Shown here one piece after another: positions 9,553 to 17,704 of a stretch of DNA of 64,000 nucleotides. Both the position numbers and the translations under genes were made by a program. Every line of letters starts with the position of its first letter. The stretch's first letter is position 1. Source of the DNA: Bacteroidales bacterium (lineage in GTDB: Bacteria; Bacteroidota; Bacteroidia; Bacteroidales; UBA932). The notes under the pieces are model-generated. The model ran no database searches. It saw only the letters and a program-made list of their open reading frames with translations, and was not told the DNA's origin. The stretch covers positions 78,789-142,788 of the forward strand of contig JAFYUS010000003.1 in assembly GCA_017549505.1 (NCBI GenBank). The letters run 5' to 3'.

Positions 9553-10014
9553 TTAATACTCATCCGGAGCGTACTTGAACGGATCGAGTGGTGATGTGTA
9601 ATCGCAGTAGTCTGACTCGACGAAGAAGCGCTTGAGCTCGATCTCTGCATTCTCAAGGGAGTCTGAAGTATGGACGATGTTCTCCTGTGCGCTGAGGCTG
9701 AAATCACCACGGATAGTTCCTGGTACAGCCTTGCTTGCCTTTGTTGCACCAGCCATATCGCGTACAACCTGTACTGCGCTGTAGCCTTCCCAGCAGCAGA
9801 GGATTACAGGAGCTGCCATCATTCCGTCACGGAGCCAAGGGAAGAAAGGTCTGTCAAGAAGATGAGCATAATGAACCTTGAGGATTTCCTCATCAAGCTG
9901 AACCATCTTCATGGCTACAAGCTTAAGTCCTCTCTTTTCAAATCGTGAAATAACTTCGCCTACAAGTCCTCTCTGAAGACATCCCGGCTTAAGAATTACA
10001 AGTGTTCTTTCCAT
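9553..10014 (-). CDS. ndk: Nucleoside diphosphate kinase
   Basis: Transfers the gamma phosphate of NTPs to NDPs through a phosphohistidine. Starting at the ATG whose first base is 10014 gives MERTLVILKPG and 153 residues, the family length; the frame extends further upstream but those residues do not fit the family. The catalytic histidine is H115 in NIVHTSDS; K9 and the DRPFFPWL region are also typical. It is a single gene, convergent with the ATPase operon and divergent from gpsA. Confidence 0.95.
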   Translation of the reverse strand: MERTLVILKPGCLQRGLVGEVISRFEKRGLKLVAMKMVQLDEEILKVHYAHLLDRPFFPWLRDGMMAAPVILCCWEGYSAVQVVRDMAGATKASKAVPGTIRGDFSLSAQENIVHTSDSLENAEIELKRFFVESDYCDYTSPLDPFKYAPDEY

Positions 10015-10095
10015 AAAAGCTATAAATGTGTTATTAATTTCAGTCAAACATCCTGCAAGATAGTAAAATATTCCCTTTAATAAAAATATAAATGT

Positions 10096-10103
10096 TATCT
10101 TTG
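10096..10103 (+). promoter_or_regulatory. -7 box upstream of gpsA
   Basis: TATCTTTG is a full match to TAnnTTTG. A start site about seven bases downstream (near 10110) leaves a leader of only a few bases before the ATG at 10114 or 10120. The -33 region has only a TTT at 10076-10078. Confidence 0.6.
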
Positions 10104-10113
10104 TACAAAAGAT

Positions 10114-11124
10114 ATGATAATGAGCTACAAGATTAAGAAAGATGCCGTGTGCGGAATGATCGGCTACGGCAGTTGGGCTACAGCTCTTGTATATACCTTA
10201 CATGCAAACAGACAGAACGTCTGGTGGCACATCCGCAATCAGGAGGTACTCGAATCTATCCAGACTGAAGGCAGGAACGCCAAGTATCTGAGCGACATAG
10301 ATTTTGACAGGGAATATATAAACGCAACTGATGACATCAACGAAGTCGTAAGGAATTCCGACATCATTATCATTGCGGCACCTTCTGCATACCTGAAGGA
10401 TTTCCTGAAAGACCTTACAGAACCTCTTGACGACAAGTTCATCCTTTCAGCGACAAAGGGCATCATTCCGGATGACTACAAGACCATAACAGAATTCTTC
10501 AGAGACACATACAATCTGTCATACGACCACCTTGGTCTCATATCCGGTCCTTCACACGCGGAGGAGGTGTCCAGAAACAAGCTTTCATATCTTACGGTAG
10601 CCAGTACCGACGAAGAGAACGGAAAGATCATCGGATCAAGATTCGCGACATCCAGCCTGCAGATAAGATTTTCAAACGACATATACGGTATCGAATATGC
10701 CGGTATCCTGAAGAACATATATGCATTGGCGGGCGGCCTTGCAGCAGGACTTGGCTATGGAGACAACTTCAGGGCAGTGCTTACAGCGGCAGGTGCTCAG
10801 GAGATGACAAGATTCATCAATGAGAGCTACCCTTTCGAAAGAAACACCATGCAGTCTGCATATCTGGGTGACCTTCTTGTGACGTCATATTCGACATTCA
10901 GCCGCAACAGACGACTTGGACAGCTGATCGGTCACGGAAATACAGTCAAGAGTGCCCTCAACGAAATGACGATGATCGCAGAAGGATACTTCGCTGCCGA
11001 ATGTATCAAGCACATCAACGAAAGGCACAACATCCACATGCCGATTGCAGATATGGTATATGATGTGCTTTACAGAAGGGCTAATCCTAGAAGAAGAATG
11101 AAGGAACTTACTACACAGCTTTAA
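10114..11124 (+). CDS. gpsA: NAD(P)H-dependent glycerol-3-phosphate dehydrogenase
   Basis: 336 residues. Reduces dihydroxyacetone phosphate to sn-glycerol 3-phosphate for phospholipid synthesis. The N-terminal Rossmann motif is GMIGYGSWATAL, an unusual spelling of the family's GxGxWGTA. The second signature SATKGI, the substrate motif GPSHAEEV and the catalytic-lysine segment EYAGILKNIYALAGGLAAGLG are present. Two ATGs six bases apart (10114, 10120) are possible starts; the second gives MSYKIKK. The next gene follows after five bases. Confidence 0.93.
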   Translation: MIMSYKIKKDAVCGMIGYGSWATALVYTLHANRQNVWWHIRNQEVLESIQTEGRNAKYLSDIDFDREYINATDDINEVVRNSDIIIIAAPSAYLKDFLKDLTEPLDDKFILSATKGIIPDDYKTITEFFRDTYNLSYDHLGLISGPSHAEEVSRNKLSYLTVASTDEENGKIIGSRFATSSLQIRFSNDIYGIEYAGILKNIYALAGGLAAGLGYGDNFRAVLTAAGAQEMTRFINESYPFERNTMQSAYLGDLLVTSYSTFSRNRRLGQLIGHGNTVKSALNEMTMIAEGYFAAECIKHINERHNIHMPIADMVYDVLYRRANPRRRMKELTTQL

Positions 11125-11129
11125 ATATC

Positions 11130-11513
11130 ATGAAAGGTAAAATTATAGGAATCACTGCAGGAATTCTGGCGCTGGCGCTGGCCGGATTCATTTTCTTCAA
11201 GTTCTATTTCGTATTCGGCGAAGGTGTCAAGGCCGGTGAGCTGAACTTTGTAGTATACAAGGGATATGTCTTCAAGACATATGAAGGACGCGCAATCCAG
11301 GCCGGATTCGGAAAGGGTAAAGGAACTAATGCCGGAGCCATACAGTCATACGAATTTGACTTTTCGATTACTGACGAGGCTGTTGCCGATTCTCTTATGA
11401 GATGCGGAGGCAAGATGGTGGAGCTGCACTATAAGGAATATCTCGGTACTCTTCCATGGAGGGGAAAACAGAAATATATAGTAGACAGGATAGTATCAGT
11501 ACGAGACATTTAA
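11130..11513 (+). CDS. Conserved Bacteroidota membrane-anchored protein, function unknown
   Basis: 127 residues. The N-terminus (residues 4-30) is one hydrophobic span ending in the conserved-looking YFVFGEGVKAGELNFVVYKG; the rest is a small basic, probably beta-rich domain facing the periplasm. Homologues in Bacteroides have sometimes been labelled 6-phosphogluconate dehydrogenase, but no dehydrogenase motif is present here and that label should not be carried over. It sits five bases after gpsA and ten before a secreted peptidase gene, so it is probably co-transcribed. Confidence 0.7.
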   Translation: MKGKIIGITAGILALALAGFIFFKFYFVFGEGVKAGELNFVVYKGYVFKTYEGRAIQAGFGKGKGTNAGAIQSYEFDFSITDEAVADSLMRCGGKMVELHYKEYLGTLPWRGKQKYIVDRIVSVRDI

Positions 11514-11523
11514 TCAGATACAT

Positions 11524-13527
11524 ATGAAGAAGACTTATATGATCCTGGGCCTGCTGTGCCTGGGATTGACTTTGTCAGCACAGACCGGCATAATAGACAC
11601 ACGTCCTGCAAACCCGCAGGATGGAAAGATATTGTCAATGGAGGAAACCATACTTTCGCGGGAGCTCTCCCCTGCCAACCTCTATTGCACATGGGACGAC
11701 AACGGAACCCTTCTGGTCAACAAGGAAGGTAGATGGTACGCCCATGACCTGAGGACCGGAGAATCAAAGGAATATGTTCCAAACGCTTCAAAAGCAATGA
11801 GTGCATATACAGAAGGTAAGAGCCTTTGGCTCCGCGACATGGAAGGCAACGTGAAGCCTATAGCAGAAAGCGAAGACTCTGACATCACATACGGCCAGTT
11901 CGTCAGCCGTAATGAGTTCGGAATAGACGGAGGCATATTCTGGTCTCCGGACAGCACGAAGATCGCATTCTACAGAAAGGATGAATCGAAGGTCACCTCC
12001 TTCCCTCTCCTGGACATAACCACACGTACCGGCAGCCTCAAGGAAATAAAGTACCCGATGGCAGGCATGGATTCTGAAAACGTACAGCTTTGGATATATG
12101 ATATTGCAGAAGGCACAACCGCCCGCATAGAAGGCGGTGACTTCGGATATGACACATACCTTACAAACGTGACATGGTCACCTGACGCATCGAAGATCTA
12201 CATACAGGTGCTGGACAGAAGCCAGAAGCATCAGAAGCTCAATTCATATGATCCTTCCGACGGCAGCCTTGTCAGCACAATACTGACTGAGGACAATGAG
12301 AAGTACGTAGAGCCGTTCGATCCGCTTTACTTCATCAAAGGCAGCAATGAATTCTTCCTTTACCGTACCGCCAACCGTGACGGATACAGGAATCTCTACC
12401 TGGCTGATGACAACGGCAGCATACGAAGACTTACAGCAGTCGATGCAGACGTGGAGTATGTAGGAAATGACGGCAGGTATATCTACTATACTTCAGCAGA
12501 GGTATCCCCTATTGAGAACCACCTTTTCAGAATCGAAGTGAAAGGATTGAAGAAAGGCATTGCCAAAGCAACTTTCGGAAAACCTCAGAGACTTACTACG
12601 GAATCAGGATGGCATGACATTGCGATGAACCCTGACTGCACTCATTTCACAGATTCGTGGAGCAGCCTTTCGGTACCACGTGTCATCGACCTCTGTACGG
12701 CAGATGGAAAGACCGTCAGAAACCTGCTTACAGCAGAGGATCCGACCATGGATTACGCATATACGGAAATAAGCCTCGGTACAGTGAAAAGCGCAGACGG
12801 AAAGTATGACAACTATTACCGTCTCATCAAGCCGAAGGACTTTGACCCATCAAAGAAGTACCCGGTAATCGTATATGTCTACGGCGGACCGCATTCGCAG
12901 ATGGTGCAGAACACATACATGGGACTGCTCCGCAGATGGGAAATGTACATGGCACAGAGAGGATATCTCGTCTACGTACAGGACAACAGAGGCACGCAGA
13001 ACCGTGGTCTCGCATTCGAGCAGGCGATCCACGGACAGTGCGGACAGGCAGAGATGGCTGACCAGATGGAGGGAGTGAAGATGCTTATGGAACTTCCGTA
13101 CGTCGACAGCGACCGCATCGGAGTACATGGCTGGAGCTACGGTGGCTTCATGACGATATCACTCATAACCAACTATCCTGATGTATTCAAGGTAGGTGTG
13201 GCAGGAGGTCCTGTGATCGACTGGAAATGGTACGAGGTCATGTATGGAGAAAGATACATGGACCATCATGAACGTAATCCGGAGGGCTATGCGAAGACCA
13301 GCCTCATCAACAAGGCAAAGGATCTCAAGGGCAAGCTTCTGATCTGCCAGGGTGCGATAGATCCGGTGGTAGTTTGGGAACACAGCCTGAGCTTCATACG
13401 CGAATGTATAAAGAACAATGTACAGGTGGACTACTTCCCTTATCCATGTGCTGAGCACAATGTCATGGGCAAGGACAGGGTACACCTCCACGACAAGATA
13501 TCGATGTATTTTGAGGATTATCTTTAA
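11524..13527 (+). CDS. Secreted S9 family peptidase, DPP-IV-like
   Basis: 667 residues. A signal peptide (hydrophobic residues 5-20, cut after LSAQ) is followed by an eight-bladed beta-propeller domain (about 40-420) and a C-terminal alpha/beta hydrolase. The catalytic triad is visible: S538 in GWSYGG, D613 in GAIDPVV and H645 in CAEHNV. The family removes dipeptides, often X-Pro, from peptide N-termini; Bacteroidota use such enzymes in the periplasm to feed on proteins. The next gene degrades serine, which fits amino acid catabolism. Confidence 0.92.
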   Translation: MKKTYMILGLLCLGLTLSAQTGIIDTRPANPQDGKILSMEETILSRELSPANLYCTWDDNGTLLVNKEGRWYAHDLRTGESKEYVPNASKAMSAYTEGKSLWLRDMEGNVKPIAESEDSDITYGQFVSRNEFGIDGGIFWSPDSTKIAFYRKDESKVTSFPLLDITTRTGSLKEIKYPMAGMDSENVQLWIYDIAEGTTARIEGGDFGYDTYLTNVTWSPDASKIYIQVLDRSQKHQKLNSYDPSDGSLVSTILTEDNEKYVEPFDPLYFIKGSNEFFLYRTANRDGYRNLYLADDNGSIRRLTAVDADVEYVGNDGRYIYYTSAEVSPIENHLFRIEVKGLKKGIAKATFGKPQRLTTESGWHDIAMNPDCTHFTDSWSSLSVPRVIDLCTADGKTVRNLLTAEDPTMDYAYTEISLGTVKSADGKYDNYYRLIKPKDFDPSKKYPVIVYVYGGPHSQMVQNTYMGLLRRWEMYMAQRGYLVYVQDNRGTQNRGLAFEQAIHGQCGQAEMADQMEGVKMLMELPYVDSDRIGVHGWSYGGFMTISLITNYPDVFKVGVAGGPVIDWKWYEVMYGERYMDHHERNPEGYAKTSLINKAKDLKGKLLICQGAIDPVVVWEHSLSFIRECIKNNVQVDYFPYPCAEHNVMGKDRVHLHDKISMYFEDYL

Positions 13528-13542
13528 TTAACGTATCTGACT

Positions 13543-14754
13543 ATGGGAATGAAATCTATAAAGGATATATATAAGATCGGCAAAGGCCCCTCAAGCAGCC
13601 ATACCATGGGACCCTTCAAGTCGGTAAGACATTATGTGAACCATCATACCGAGGCCCGCAAGATTCTTGTAACCTTATATGGTTCATTGGCTGCGACAGG
13701 CAAGGGCCACCTTACAGATTGGGCATGCGAAGACGCATTCCGCGACGGGACTGTAGCTATCGTATGGAAGCCGAAGGAACTCCTTCCAATGCATCCTAAC
13801 GGAATGAAGGTAGGAGTCATAGGAACAGACGGAGAGGTAAGTGACGAATGGACATACTACAGCATCGGAGGTGGAGATATCGTATGTATCGAAAATCCTA
13901 TCGAGGCCGAAGGCGGAGAAGAAGTCTATGACCTCACTACCATGAAGGAGATAATGGACTGGTGCAACGCCAACGGTAAATCATACTGGGAATATGTCGA
14001 AGAGAGAGAAGGAAGAAACAGCGGAGTATGGGAGCATCTTGAGAATGTCTGGAAGGTGATGCGCGCTGCTGTCGAGCGCGGCATCGACCAGGAAGGCTCG
14101 CTTCCTGGTCCTCTCAATCTTCGCCGAAAGGCGTCAAGCTACTTCATCAGGGCTGAAGGCTACAGCGACGTACTCCGTACAAGAGGACTCATATTCGCAT
14201 ATGCCCTTGCAGTCAGCGAGGAGAATGCAAGCGGAGGAACAATCGTGACAGGTCCGACATGCGGTTCATGCGGAGTTCTCCCCAGCGTACTTTTCCACAT
14301 GCAGAAATTCTATAATTTCAGCGACCAGAGAATCATCAGAGCGCTTGCCACGGCTGGTATCTTCGGTACAGTAGTAAAATACAACGCTTCGGTTTCCGGA
14401 GCTGAAGTCGGCTGTCAGGGGGAGGTCGGCGTAGCCTGCGCCATGGCAGCGGCAGCTGCAGCGCAGCTTATGGGCGGAAGCCCCTCTCAGATAGAATATG
14501 CGGCAGAAATGGGTCTGGAGCACCATCTTGGACTTACATGTGACCCGGTTTGCGGTCTTGTGCAGATTCCATGTATAGAACGTAACGCCTATGCTGCAGC
14601 GCGTGCATTGGATGCAGCTATCTACTCGATGTACACAGACGGCCGTCACCGTGTATCATTCGACAAGGTCGTGAAGGTAATGAAGGAGACCGGCAAGGAC
14701 CTCCCTTCAGTATACAAGGAGACCAGCGAAGGCGGACTTGCGAAACATCTATAA
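13543..14754 (+). CDS. sdaA: L-serine dehydratase, iron-sulphur type, single chain
   Basis: 403 residues. Converts L-serine to pyruvate and ammonia with a [4Fe-4S] cluster. The alpha/beta fused form is clear: the N-terminal SSSHTMGP motif is at residues 17-24, and the cysteine-bearing segments GPTCGSCGVLPS, GCQGEVGVACAMAAAA and LTCDPVCGLVQIPC follow. It is about 50 residues shorter than E. coli SdaA, as in many Bacteroidota. It lies 15 bases after a secreted peptidase gene, in a likely operon for using peptides and amino acids. Confidence 0.94.
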   Translation: MGMKSIKDIYKIGKGPSSSHTMGPFKSVRHYVNHHTEARKILVTLYGSLAATGKGHLTDWACEDAFRDGTVAIVWKPKELLPMHPNGMKVGVIGTDGEVSDEWTYYSIGGGDIVCIENPIEAEGGEEVYDLTTMKEIMDWCNANGKSYWEYVEEREGRNSGVWEHLENVWKVMRAAVERGIDQEGSLPGPLNLRRKASSYFIRAEGYSDVLRTRGLIFAYALAVSEENASGGTIVTGPTCGSCGVLPSVLFHMQKFYNFSDQRIIRALATAGIFGTVVKYNASVSGAEVGCQGEVGVACAMAAAAAAQLMGGSPSQIEYAAEMGLEHHLGLTCDPVCGLVQIPCIERNAYAAARALDAAIYSMYTDGRHRVSFDKVVKVMKETGKDLPSVYKETSEGGLAKHL

Positions 14755-14765
14755 GACTATATCAC

Positions 14766-15410
14766 ATGGCCGGACGTAAATTTGACACATGCTTTTTCGA
14801 GCGTTACGCTCGGCACACTCTCGAGACTTTCCTCGGGAGCAGGTTTTCAGCGCTGATAAATGAAGACAGACCTGACCTTCAGATGCCGGACAAATCCCTT
14901 GGAATCGAAGTCACCAGGGCAATGGAACCCAGAAAGGACGTTGCACAGGATCTCCTGTTGGAGATGGCTGGTGTGGAATCCCCTGCCGACAATGACGATG
15001 AGATGGGTCAGATCATCAGGACGGGTTACGGTTACGGTCTTCAGGAAGGACGATATGTCGGCCGATTGGAATACGAATATTGGCGTCTTGCCCAGCCGCT
15101 CAGGCGCATAATCGAAAGCAAGGTCGGAAAGGTAGGTTCAGGTTTCTACGGAGATTTCGAAGAATACGGTCTGTACATCTTCTGTAAGGATCATCTCTCG
15201 GAGGAAGAGGTCAGACTCACAATGGAATACACCTGCGACCTTCAGCGCCATCTGGACATAAGATATTCAAAGCTGTATATATCACTGATAGACAGGCTGT
15301 ATGTCTGCGACCTAAATACCATAGACAGGCCTGAGCATCATACAAAATGCACATCTTACGACATCAGCCGCAAGATGTGCAAGGATTTCTTTCTAAAATC
15401 TTTGGACTAA
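14766..15410 (+). CDS. Unrecognised protein, possibly PD-(D/E)xK nuclease-like
   Basis: 214 residues, no signal peptide and no membrane span. I do not recognise the family. Around residues 33-52 it reads EDRPDLQMPDKSLGIEVTRA, which resembles the core of restriction-endonuclease-like folds (D37, E48), but the usual lysine two residues after the glutamate is a threonine (T50), so the match is weak. The start follows sdaA by 11 bases, and a large hairpin follows the stop. Codon use looks like its neighbours. It could equally be an unrelated conserved cytoplasmic protein. Confidence 0.7.
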   Translation: MAGRKFDTCFFERYARHTLETFLGSRFSALINEDRPDLQMPDKSLGIEVTRAMEPRKDVAQDLLLEMAGVESPADNDDEMGQIIRTGYGYGLQEGRYVGRLEYEYWRLAQPLRRIIESKVGKVGSGFYGDFEEYGLYIFCKDHLSEEEVRLTMEYTCDLQRHLDIRYSKLYISLIDRLYVCDLNTIDRPEHHTKCTSYDISRKMCKDFFLKSLD

Positions 15411-15414
15411 ATAC

Positions 15415-15485
15415 AAAATTCCCGGATGTGGCTCGCTCCGCAGGAGCATAGGAAAATGCTCCGCTCGCGCACATCCGGGAATTTT
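15415..15485. terminator. Long bidirectional hairpin between convergent genes
   Basis: A perfect 16-base inverted repeat (AAAATTCCCGGATGTG at 15415-15430 and its complement at 15470-15485) encloses a 39-base interior. In the interior, GGAGC at 15443-15447 can pair either with GCTCC at 15435-15439 or with GCTCC at 15458-15462. It lies between the convergent 14766 gene and pyrF and most simply serves both as terminator. Confidence 0.75.
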
Positions 15486-15492
15486 GGATATA

Positions 15493-16335
15493 TTAAAGAT
15501 TAGCTGTTTTGGCAGCTACTTCTCCGGCCACCTTCGCGTAGTCCTCGGTGCTGTCTGCGAAGAGGATTCCGCGTGAAGAGTTGATGAGAAGGCCGCCGTG
15601 ATCATTCGATCCATGGGCTATCACCTCTTCGGCAGAGCCACCCTGAGCTCCTACTCCAGGAACTAGGAAGAAGTTATCAGGACAGAAACTGCGGAGCTCT
15701 TCAAGTTTGTCTGCCTTTGTCGCACCGACCACGAACATCATGTTGTCAGGTGTGGAAATCTCCATCATTTCCTCCATCACTGCCTGATAGAGAGGCTTGC
15801 CATCCTTCTGTGCAGTCTGGAACTGATATGCGGAAGCATTTGATGTCAAAGCAAGTACGATGGCCCACTTATCCTTGTACTCAAGGAACGGAGTCACGCT
15901 GTCCGCACCCATATACGGAGCGATTGTAACAGCATCAAAATCCATTTCCTCGTAGAATGCCTTGGCATACATCTTCGCAGTATTTCCGATATCGCCTCTC
16001 TTTGCATCTGCAATGAGGAAGATTTCAGGATATTTGCTTCTGATATAATCCACTGTTGCGTCCAAAGCCCTCATTCCGTCAATGCCGTAGCACTCATAGA
16101 ATGCAAGGTTTGGTTTATAGGCTACGCAGTGTGCAGCTGTCGCATCAATGATCGCCTTGTTGAACTCGATGATGGAACGTGCCTTGCCTTTATACAGTTC
16201 GCCCTTGATTGCGAGTTCACCATGTTTCGCCAGTGCCTTTACATGCTCCGGCATCTTATCAAAATCTACATCCAGGCCCACGCAAAGCATGCTCTTCTTA
16301 GCCTGAATCTGCTCGAATAATTCCTTTCTATTCAT
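15493..16335 (-). CDS. pyrF: Orotidine 5'-phosphate decarboxylase
   Basis: 280 residues from the ATG at 16335 (MNRKELFEQI); an upstream non-ATG extension is unlikely. Last step of UMP synthesis. It belongs to the longer type-2 group. The catalytic lysine/aspartate array is visible as LIADAKRGDIGNTA with D110, K112 and D115; the phosphate-binding end VPGVGAQGG is near the C-terminus. The start lies six bases after the stop of the M20 dipeptidase gene, in an operon running right to left. Confidence 0.95.
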   Translation of the reverse strand: MNRKELFEQIQAKKSMLCVGLDVDFDKMPEHVKALAKHGELAIKGELYKGKARSIIEFNKAIIDATAAHCVAYKPNLAFYECYGIDGMRALDATVDYIRSKYPEIFLIADAKRGDIGNTAKMYAKAFYEEMDFDAVTIAPYMGADSVTPFLEYKDKWAIVLALTSNASAYQFQTAQKDGKPLYQAVMEEMMEISTPDNMMFVVGATKADKLEELRSFCPDNFFLVPGVGAQGGSAEEVIAHGSNDHGGLLINSSRGILFADSTEDYAKVAGEVAAKTANL

Positions 16336-16340
16336 AATAA

Positions 16341-17687
16341 TCAATAATATCTATAGAATAATGCGATGGCTTCCATGCCGGCAAAGAGCTGCTTGAGAAG
16401 ATAGCTTTCGTTCGGCGAATGAATCGTGTCACGTTCGAGACCGAAGCCCATAAGGAGAGGATCAATCTCAAGAATACGCTGAAGATCTGCAAGGATAGGA
16501 ATCGAACCACCACCTCTTGACGGTACCGGCTCTATGCCATATACCTCAGTCATAGCCTTCTCCGCTGCCTTGTAGGCAGGAGAAGATATAGGAATCAGGA
16601 AGCCGTCACCTCCGTGGTGTGGGATGACCTCGACCTTTACATAGTCAGGTGCTATAGCAAGGAAATGGTCAGTAAAGAGTTTTGTGATAGTAGCGCTGTC
16701 CTGGTTCGGAACCAGACGCATCGATATCTTTGCATGAGCCACCGAAGGAAGTACTGTCTTCGCACCTTCGCCGATGTATCCTCCCCAGATGCCGTTCACA
16801 TCGAGGCACGGGCGGATACCCGTACGCTCAAGAGTGCTGTATCCGGCCTCTCCCTTCACTTCCTTGATATCAAGGAATTCCTTGTACTCTTCCATATCGA
16901 ATGGAGCACGGGAAAGCTTTGCCCTGTCTTCGTCTGAAAGTTCAACGACATCGTCATAGAAACCTTTGACGGTGATGTGTCCGTCCTTATCGATAAGAGA
17001 AGATATCATGTCGCAAAGGACATTGATCGGATTGGCTACTGCACCACCGTAATGTCCTGAATGGAGATCCTTGTTAGGTCCTGTGACCTTTACCTCGACA
17101 TAAGAGAGTCCGCGCATGCCACAGTTGATCGAAGGAACTGATTCTGAAATCATTGTCGTGTCTGATACAAGGATGATGTCGGCCTTGAGCATTTCCTTGT
17201 TGGCCTTTGCCCACGCTGCCAGAGAAGGACTTCCAATCTCCTCCTCGCCCTCAAGGATAAACTTGACATTATGTTTCAGACCGCCTTCGCGGACCATGAA
17301 CTCGAATGCCTTGATATGCATGAAAAGCTGTCCCTTGTCGTCATTTGCTCCTCGTGCATAGATGGCTCCGTTACGGATTTCCGGCTCGAACGGGTCAGAA
17401 TGCCAGAGCTCGATCGGATCGACAGGCTGGACATCATAATGGCCATAGACTAGGACTGTAGGAAGCGAAGGGTCTACCATCTTCTGTCCGAATACAACAG
17501 GATGGCCTGTAGTCGGATAAACAGCAGCCTCATCTGCTCCTGCTTCCATAAGCAGCTCCACGAGTCTTTCTGCGCAACGCTGCATATCAGGCTTATGCTG
17601 CTCAAGTGAGCTCACTGAAGGAATCCTGAGAAGAGAGAAAAGCTCTTCAAAGAATCTTTCCTTATGTGTTTCAATATAAGTCTTCAT
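16341..17687 (-). CDS. M20 family metallo-dipeptidase (CNDP-like)
   Basis: 448 residues. Cytoplasmic dizinc dipeptidase of the carnosinase-like M20 group. Metal-binding motifs are VYGHYDVQPVD, GANDDKGQL, the general-base pair in EGEEEIGSPS and a C-terminal HSPNE. The dimerisation domain lies between about residues 190 and 370. No signal peptide. It would complete digestion of peptides released by the DPP-IV-like enzyme encoded upstream. It is followed after 5 bases by pyrF. Confidence 0.93.
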   Translation of the reverse strand: MKTYIETHKERFFEELFSLLRIPSVSSLEQHKPDMQRCAERLVELLMEAGADEAAVYPTTGHPVVFGQKMVDPSLPTVLVYGHYDVQPVDPIELWHSDPFEPEIRNGAIYARGANDDKGQLFMHIKAFEFMVREGGLKHNVKFILEGEEEIGSPSLAAWAKANKEMLKADIILVSDTTMISESVPSINCGMRGLSYVEVKVTGPNKDLHSGHYGGAVANPINVLCDMISSLIDKDGHITVKGFYDDVVELSDEDRAKLSRAPFDMEEYKEFLDIKEVKGEAGYSTLERTGIRPCLDVNGIWGGYIGEGAKTVLPSVAHAKISMRLVPNQDSATITKLFTDHFLAIAPDYVKVEVIPHHGGDGFLIPISSPAYKAAEKAMTEVYGIEPVPSRGGGSIPILADLQRILEIDPLLMGFGLERDTIHSPNESYLLKQLFAGMEAIALFYRYY

Positions 17688-17704
17688 ATATCTTGATTAT
17701 TAGT

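Noticed and set aside
10015-10047. 11-codon upstream extension of ndk
   Set aside because: NDK proteins start directly at MERTLVILKPG; the extra residues do not match the family.
11130-11513. 6-phosphogluconate dehydrogenase label for the small membrane-anchored protein
   Set aside because: No Rossmann motif or dehydrogenase signature is present, and the length is wrong.
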